A stretch of 64,000 nt of DNA from Microcebus murinus (lineage: Eukaryota; Chordata; Mammalia; Primates; Cheirogaleidae), in the NCBI RefSeq assembly GCF_040939455.1, contig NC_134122.1, positions 32,530,001 through 32,594,000 of the forward strand, read 5' to 3'. The position numbers and the translations under genes were made by a program. The notes under the pieces were generated by a model. That model searched no databases. It saw only the letters and a list, made by a program, of their open reading frames with translations, and was not told the DNA's origin. Positions 57,590 to 64,000 of the stretch are shown here, piece by piece. Within the stretch, counting starts at the first letter, position 1. Every line of letters begins with the position of its first letter.

Positions 57590-59140
57590 ATTTGGTCATA
57601 ATGCATTATCCTTTTTTTAATTTGATACATTTTTATTGATTTTTTTAATTCCTAATTTTTTAAAGACCTCTATTTGTTAATAAGATTGGCCTATGTTTTT
57701 CCCTCTTGCAAGCTCCTTGTCAAGTTTTGGATTCAAAGTTATGCTGTCCTCAAACTAATTGGAAAGTGATCCCTCTTTTCCTATTCTAGAAGACTCCATG
57801 TGAGATTGGCACCATTCTTTATAAATAATGGGTAAAGTTTACCATTGAAATCATTTAAGTCTGATGAGATATTAAATTATATATTTCATTTCTTTAATGA
57901 TTATCCATTATTAAAGAAATTTTTATTTCTTCTTGTGTTCAGTTTGGTCAGTTTTACTTTACTATTAATAGAAATGTGTCCATTTATTTGAATTTCAAAT
58001 ATAGTGACATAAAATTATCCTGTTATCTTCTTGTTACGTGTTTTAAGGAACTGTAATAATGACACTCCTTTTTTATTCCTGAAATCAGTTATTTTTTTGT
58101 TTTTTTTCTTTGAACAGTTTTGCAAGTTCAATTACAAATTACAAAATCAGATTTTATTAATATTTTTGGTTACATGTTTGTCTTCTATTTAATTACTTTC
58201 TGATTCCATATTTATTATTTCTTCCTTTTTGTGGGATTAATTTACTTTTTCTTTTATAATTCTATGAAATGGATGTTTTTTTAATTCACTTCCATTCTCT
58301 TATCCAAGTTACACATCTAAAGCTGTACATTTTCATCAAAAGTTGATTTTAGTTACATCAAATGAGGTTTGACATATTACATTTTCATTATCATTCAGTT
58401 TTAAATACTTTCTACTTTTCATTTTGATTCTTTTCTTAATCTCCTGGTTATTTAGAAGTGGATATCTTGGTTTCCACACATAAGGCCTTTCTAGTTATCA
58501 CTCTTATTGATGTTAGCATTCTATTAATAGTTACAGGTTATACTTTTTATGACTAATGATTTAAAATTTTTACGATTTTCCAGGATTGGTCAATTGTTTA
58601 CTAATGTTTTATATGTGCTTAAAACAATATTCAATCTGCAATTATTGGATAATTATTGAGTACAGGGTGCAGGTATTGAGTCAATATTGCTGATTACATT
58701 GTTCATGTCTTCTCTATCTTTATTGTTATTTTTTTTGTCTGTTCTCTCAAGCAGGTGCTTTAAATCTTCCACCATGTCAATTTATATCTTTCTCCTTTTG
58801 CATTTATCAATTTTTACTTTACATATTTTGAAGCAATTAAGAAAGTTTAAAAATATCAATTAAAATCAAAATAATTTGAAGCTTTCTCTTCATGACATAC
58901 GACTCTTTAATTCTAATAATGCCTTTTTCCTTTAAGTTTACCATTTCCGCTATTTATGTAGGCACCTAAACATTCTATTGGTTAGGATTTGCGTAGTATA
59001 TCTTTTCAATTCATTTACTTTCAGTCTTTCTGTTCCTTTGTAATTTTTTGATGTCCTTTGTTGACAAAGTTTGTGAGTATCTGTTTGTCTAATATTCAGT
59101 CTGAAAATATTTTAGTTTAATTGATGAGTTACCCAGATAG
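57590..59140 (-). mobile_element. Old L1/HAL1-like LINE, antisense
   Basis: An AT-rich, T-rich 1.5-kb block. 'ttaccattgaaatcatttaagtctgatgag', 'tgggattaatttac', 'tctcctggttatttagaagtgg' and 'attgctgattacattgttcatgtcttctctatc' correspond to the reverse complement of a LINE ORF2. Subfamily uncertain; HAL1 is possible. Confidence 0.6.
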
Positions 59141-60086
59141 TTTTCATTTCCACTCTAGATCCTCTAAAGTCCACTCTTCTCCAGCCAGGTTGTTGGTGTA
59201 TAGGGCTCCCAGGACATCTGGCCTCTGGTTAGGTCCAGCTGATGGGAACCCCCAGTAGGAGGTACAAGGAAAGAAAATGAGGCTGACTTGGGGGAGCTGC
59301 ATCTGCCTTGACTAAAGGCCATTACATCTCCCCAGGAATCTCTCTTTGTCTCTCTCCTGCTCTGATTCCTGGTAATCACTTCCTCCCTCCATCCCTTCAG
59401 GCCTAGGGGTGGTAATAGCTCAGCTGCTACTAGCTCCAGGCTGCTGCCCTCTCCTCTGCAGCTACACATTTGTCAATGACTGATTCATGAATAAACTGTC
59501 CTCATCAGATCTTCTTTGGAGAGTCTCATCTGTTTTCTGTTGGGGCTCTGACTGATTCAAAGCATTTAGTCCATTTATGCTTAATGAAATCAATGGTATA
59601 ATTTGGCTTCAATCACCAACTTATTAAATGCTTTCTAATTTCCCCATCTGCTCTGTTTCTTTTACTATCCTTTCTTGCCTTCTTAAGAATTTATTGAATA
59701 TTTCTAATTATTTCAACCCAGCCCCCTACCCAATAAACTTGCAAGTGTTCTTTTGAGGGGTACCCTAGAAATTAAGGACTTTTACCCTTTTTCTGGATTA
59801 TGGCATTGTTCTTGTGTATCGCCTTAAAGCCAGGGATCAACAAATTCAGTTTTCAATTCAGTTTTATCTCTGCCCCTGAGATGAATCCATTTCAAGATTT
59901 AAACCCAAAGTGAGTAGATCAGCCCCCTCGGGGCAGTGCATGAGGGGGCAGCACAGTACTCTAGTCCTTGTCCCCTACCACTGGAGTCTTGCAAAAGCAC
60001 AACTTAGCTTCTCAGCCTTCCTTTAGAAATTGACAAAGGTCCCCAAGGAAAAAGTACCACCAGATGCAGGGGTCTGCCTCCCCTTG
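59141..60086. other. Unassigned sequence
   Basis: Part (59160-59600) reads like an old repeat ending 'ctgttggggctctgactgattcaaag', reminiscent of LINE or LTR 3' regions, but the family is not resolved. No gene seen. Confidence 0.35.
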
Positions 60087-60091
60087 GGCAG
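60087..60091 (+). repeat. Probable target-site duplication of the MLT1A provirus, left
   Basis: GGCAG just before the 5' LTR pairs with GCCAG just after the 3' LTR (63082-63086), four of five bases matching, as expected for an old ERVL-type 5-bp duplication. Confidence 0.5.
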
Positions 60092-60470
60092 TTTTATGAG
60101 CTGAATGTTTGTGTCCTCTCAAAATTTAAAGGTTGAAACGCTAACCACTAATGTGATGATATTTGGAGGAGAGGCCTTTGAGAGGTAATTAGGGTAGGAT
60201 TAGCTAACAAGGGTGGGTCTCTCATGATGAGATTAGTGCCCTTATAGGAAGAGTAGGAGACATGAGATCTCTTTGCTGCTCTCCACAACATGAGGTGCAA
60301 CTAGAAGACAACCATCTGCAAACCCAGAAGAATGCTCTCACCAGAAATGGGATGTACTGGTGCCTTGTTCTTGGACATCCTAGCCTCCAGAACTGTGAGA
60401 AAAAAATGTTTGCTGTTTAAGCCACACAGCCTATGATAATTTGCTACAGCAGTCCAAACTGACTAAGACA
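60092..60470 (+). repeat. 5' LTR of the MLT1A provirus
   Basis: 'ttttatgagctgaatgtttgtgtcc', 'gagattagtgcccttataggaag', 'cctccagaactgtgagaaaaaaatgtttgctgtttaagccacac' and the end 'ccaaactgactaagaca'. Confidence 0.9.
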
Positions 60471-61234
60471 GAAATTGGTAGCAAGAAGTAGGCTGCTGCT
60501 GTAACATACATCTAAAAATGTGCAGGAGCTTTGGAACTGGGTAATGGGTAGAGACAGGGAGAGTTTTGAGGTGCATGTTAAAAAATGTCAATATTGCCTT
60601 AACAAGACCTTTAAAGGAAATTCTGGTGAGGGCTCAGAAAGGAAACAAGACATCTGTAGAGAAAGTTTTCATCCTCTTAAAGAATGCATAAATAATCATG
60701 AACAGAATGTTGGTAGAAATATGCATAATAAAGAATATTCTGATGAGGTCTCAGATAGAAATAAGGAACATGTTTTTGGAAACTGGAGAAAAGTAGCAAA
60801 GAATGTGGCCAACTGGTGTTCGCGTTTTAGTGTATTATAGAAGGTAGAACTTGCTACTGCTGAAATTGAATATTCAGCTAAGAAGATTAGTGAGCAGAGT
60901 GTCACGGGAGTGGCTTGGTTCCTCCTCATTGCTTATAGCGAAATGAAAGGAGAGGAATGAACTGAAGACAGATTTGTTGAGCAAAAAAGAACCAGAAGTT
61001 AATAATTTGGAAAATTCTTGGCCTATCCATATTACAAAAAGTGAGAACATGTGTTTGGGACAGAGCACTAAGGGTGTGGGGTGCTGGGCATTTGGTAAGG
61101 AGATGAGTGTGTGTGAAACACAGAACTAATCAGCCATCTCAATACAAGCCAGGAATAGAGAAGGGATTGTACCGGCAGAAACTCTGCCTGGTGAGACTAA
61201 AGGAGACAGAAAATGAGACAAAATGAAGGAAGGC

Positions 61235-61345
61235 AAGGAGTGGGGAGCCTGTGTTCTTAAGGACACATGTGGCCTTCTAGGTCCTTAAGTGTAGCATTTG
61301 GACTGAATCTAAATTTTACCGAACAAATCCTTTTATTAAAAGGCA
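61235..61345 (+). mobile_element. hAT-type MITE fragment in the MLT1A interior
   Basis: 'aggagtggggagcctgtg' (a degraded CAGGGGTGGGGAACCTG-type start), 'acacatgtggccttctaggtccttaagtgtagc' and 'tggactgaatctaaattttaccgaacaaatccttttattaaaagg' are the left half of a palindromic hAT element. The right half is not seen. Confidence 0.55.
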
Positions 61346-61559
61346 TGCAGCAGAGAATGGTGGAGCTTTTCTTGCCTCCTTTGGTGTTTAAAAAAGAACC
61401 ACCTTACAATTAGAAGGCCACAGTTGTCATTGGTGCATGGGCCTGGGGTCAGGCCTGCCTCCTCCTTGGTTTCAAAGGGCAGATCCAATGCTCAGTGGAG
61501 CCTAGAAGGCAGGGTCACCTGGAGCCACAGGGCACAAGCCCAATCTGGCAGAGGCACCT

Positions 61560-62230
61560 GTGTGACTCAAACCATCCCTACAAATTAATAAACAGGGGTA
61601 CAAGGTGAGAACTGTGGTAAGGGCCTAGCTAAAAATAATGATAAGAATTAGCCACTGTCCCCCCATTTACTCTTCTATAATTGCCACTCTGGAGCCACAC
61701 AGCTGGTGGTCATCAAGATTCTTAGCTGATCTCCTTTTTTTTTTTTTTTTTTTTTTTTTAATAAAGTGGCTAATCAACATACCAAAAAAAAAAAAAAAGA
61801 TAAAAAAGATTCTTAGCTTTCTTAATATCACCTTTTTGAAACCTAGGGGTAGTTTCTGCGATATCTTCCAGGTCTCACATGCCAGTGGAACGGCTGACCC
61901 ACCCAGAACAGCGGCCCATGCCAAGGACCTGAGTCAACTGGTCTTGTGACCCCACCCAAGAACCTGGTCAGCAAAGAAGGACATTTCTACAACCCTGTGG
62001 TTCTGCCCTGAATACAGCCAATTAGTAGAATCAATTGGTTATACCAACTGTTATTAAAAGTCTTGTCTCCCAAATTCTCGGGGAGAAGGGTTTAAGAAAT
62101 TTCTCAAACCCGTCTCCCTGCTTAGCACTATGTGGAATTATTAAACTCTTTCTGTGCTGTAATCCCTGTTGTCTCAGTGTATTGGCTTCCTTTTGGGCAG
62201 TGGGCAAATGAACCTGGGTGGGTGGCAACA
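61560..62230 (+). mobile_element. ERV1-type solo LTR nested in the MLT1A interior
   Basis: 'aattagccactgtccccccatttactcttctataa', 'agccaattagtagaatcaattgg', 'gtcttgtctcccaaattctcggggagaagggtttaagaaatttctcaaacccgtctccc', 'attattaaactctttctgtgctgtaatccctgttgtctcag' and the end 'gggtggcaaca' give a class I LTR with poly(A) and R/U5 features. The left edge is uncertain (61560-61605) and no clean target duplication was found. Confidence 0.6.
61728..61805 (+). mobile_element. 78-bp poly(T)/poly(A) retro-insertion with 13-bp target duplication
   Basis: Direct repeats AAGATTCTTAGCT at 61715-61727 and 61806-61818 bracket: GATCTCC, 25 T, AATAAAGTGGCTAATCAACATACC split around, 15 A, GATAAA. The exact 13-bp duplication and A-rich right end are the mark of L1-driven target-primed reverse transcription. 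The T run opposite the A run could fold into a hairpin. The origin of the 24-base core is unknown. Confidence 0.8.
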
Positions 62231-62708
62231 TGACCCCCGCTGGGCAGAGCCATGGAGGAGGGACCTCCACAGCAGAGAGTGCTGGAGGTGGGACAGCTGT
62301 CCCAGTGGGTCTGGAAGGGACAGAATCGAGCCAAAGAAGGCTGTTCTTGTACTTTAGGATCTCATAGGGATTGCCTTTGCTAGGCTTTGGGTTTGTCTGG
62401 GACCCATCACCTCTTCTTTCTTTTCTGCTTCTTCCTTTCATAACAGGATTATTTGTCCTATGCCTGTCCTATCATGGTATTTTGGAAGCACATAACTTGT
62501 TCATTTTCACAGGTTCACAGCTGGGCAGGAATTTTGCTTGAGATGGAGCATAGCTTGAGTCTCACTCATATCCGATTAGGACAAGAGGTCAAAGACTTAG
62601 ACTTTAAAGTTGATGCTGGAACAAGGTAAGACTTTTAGGGTTGCTGGGATGGAATGAATGTACTTTGCATGCAAAAAGAACATGAATTTGGGAGAGCAAG
62701 GGGTGGAA

Positions 62709-63081
62709 TTTTATGGACTGAATACTTGTATCCCATTAAAATTCATATCACATGTTGAAATACTAAACTTTAGATAGGATGATATTCAGAGGCCTTTGGG
62801 AGGTAATTTGTGTTAGATTAGGTCATGAGGGTCAGTAATGATGGGATTAGTCCTCTTATAGGAAGAGTAGGAGACGTGAGATCTCTCTGCTCACCATCAC
62901 CTGAGGTACAACAAGAAAGCAGCTACCTGCAAACCAGGAAAATCACCCTCATCAGACACTAGACCTGCCAATGCCTTGTTCTTGGATATTCCAGCTTCTA
63001 GAACTGTGAGAAATAAATGTTTGTTGTTTAAGCTACCTAGTCTATAGTAATTTGTTATAGTAGCCCAAATCAACTAAGACA
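62709..63081 (+). repeat. 3' LTR of the MLT1A provirus
   Basis: 'ttttatggactgaatacttgtatcc', 'gggattagtcctcttataggaag', 'ttctagaactgtgagaaataaatgtttgttgtttaagctacctag' and the end 'ccaaatcaactaagaca'. AATAAA is preserved at about 63013-63018. Confidence 0.9.
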
Positions 63082-63086
63082 GCCAG

Positions 63087-64000
63087 GAAATTCTTCACTG
63101 TATTGTAGCTCTCTGGTACGTTCCAGAAGATGTTGTTGTCTTTTATAATTTTTCTTAGCAGGAAATTGTTCTACGATTCTTGATAGCAGTACTGTTTTAA
63201 GCTTCAATTGGACCTACAACCTTGGCTTCCTGACCTGCTTTCTTTGAGCCAGATGTGGAAGGCAGCACAGGGAATAAGCTAAGAGTTGGAAAAGGCATTT
63301 TTTCAGGGTGGGTGGTTGAGCAATATGATTGTTCAACAAGAAACTTCAAGTATTCCTGGATCCTTAAGACAAAGCCCATTAGCCTTCTAAATCTGGATAT
63401 TAATTATTGAGAGTCAGACAATCTCTAGTTCAAGCTTAACTTAAAAGGAGAAACCGTCACAGAATTTTCTTAGCACCAAAAGTAGTGTAAATTTCATTCT
63501 CTTTCTATCATATTAACCTTATAGCAATATTGTTGGAGTGTTTTCTTTCTATTCAGGAAACTTGGCTCTATCCTGGCAACATATGAAGCTGTAGGTGAAC
63601 TTGGCCATGTGACTTCAAGAACTAAGTTAAATTAAGTTTTTAAATCCCTGGCACAGGGTCTTATCTTGGGAATGCTGCAGATAACAGGACAGTTAGTTGA
63701 AGCAATAAAAGGACAAAAAAGAAGCTATTATGCAGATGTTTGGCCGTTCAAAGCCATCTAGGCTGAAGATAATGTCATCTTCCTAAAGGTGAATAGAAGA
63801 GGAAAAATGCCGAAAAGTTTTGCCCCATCCATTGCTAATTCTATTTTAATATTCAAACCTGGTGTGATGAATATTACACCTCCAGAGATTACATCCTAAG
63901 AATGCTCTATTTTCGTTGTAACAAGCTCCAGGGCTCTCGCTGCCAACTTTGGCTCAGGTTGGGCTGTGTGCCACCCACTGGGTCCAGCAGCTGTTCCAAG
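63087..64000. other. No recognised feature
   Basis: Unassigned up to the window edge. No coding exon or clear repeat family. Confidence 0.35.

Larger units (their letters stand above)
60092..63081 (+). mobile_element. MLT1A MaLR provirus with nested insertions
   Basis: Two same-strand MLT1A LTRs flank a 2.2-kb interior that matches the non-coding MaLR internal region at both ends: 'aattggtagcaagaagtaggctgctgctgtaac' after the 5' LTR, and 'gaattttgcttgagatggagcatagcttgagtctcactcatatc' plus 'acatgaatttgggagagcaaggggtgg' before the 3' LTR. The interior codes no recognisable viral protein. A hAT-like piece (61235-61345) and an ERV1-type LTR (about 61560-62230) interrupt it. LTR divergence is high, so the element is old. 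Confidence 0.85.

Noticed and set aside
60520..60840. 106-codon open frame after the MLT1A 5' LTR
   Set aside because: It lies in the MaLR internal region, which is non-coding in this family, and shows no gag or pol motif.

Overview
The window is nuclear DNA from a primate, most likely a strepsirrhine (lemur or galago group). It holds 7SL-derived dimeric Alu elements, which are confined to primates. The youngest-looking Alu (36226-36558, minus strand) has the form usual in lemurs and galagos, not that of monkey and ape AluS/AluY. The background is the common mammalian repeat fossil record: MIR, L2, L1M/HAL1-like, MLT1/MST/MLT2 LTRs, and Charlie/Tigger DNA transposons. I found no protein-coding host gene, no convincing exon and no RNA gene. 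The window reads as intergenic or deep intronic DNA.

Region by region. 1-3.6 kb: an old Alu, two L2 fragments and an L1 tail in otherwise unrecognised sequence. 3.66-5.81 kb: the most notable object, a very young 2.14-kb endogenous retrovirus. Its two LTRs differ by one substitution and one 3-bp indel, it is flanked by a 6-bp target duplication (ACCTTG), and it has a tRNA-Phe primer binding site. Its LTR layout recalls rodent intracisternal A-particle (IAP) elements. Gag is reduced to a start, protease and pol are absent, and a 22-bp purine-only minisatellite, a CpG-rich patch and a broken env tail fill the interior. 8-8.2 kb: a long CCCT/CTTC tract. 9.3-12.9 kb: a minus-strand L1 5' end (ORF1 start plus a long G-rich, internally repeated 5' UTR) split by a 455-bp TA-flanked inverted-repeat DNA element and abutting the ORF2 of an older L1.

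13-36 kb: MIR, L2, L1M and LTR fossils, with an ERVL-like pol remnant near 22.2-22.8 kb. Two repeat-poor stretches (about 18.1-19.1 and 25.0-26.0 kb) could be conserved non-coding DNA. 36-54 kb: a diagnostic Alu, another Alu, several LTRs, a Tigger-type MITE, a long antisense L2 (47.5-48.6 kb) and a 2.4-kb sense L1 that has lost the core of its reverse transcriptase. 54-64 kb: a cluster of LTRs, a long AT-rich antisense L1-like block and a near-complete MLT1A provirus (60092-63081) whose interior was hit by a hAT element, an ERV1-type LTR and, inside that LTR, a 78-bp poly(T)/poly(A) retro-insertion with a 13-bp target duplication.

None of these elements cooperates in a pathway. Family names come from remembered consensus patterns; boundaries of old repeats are approximate, usually within a few tens of bases.
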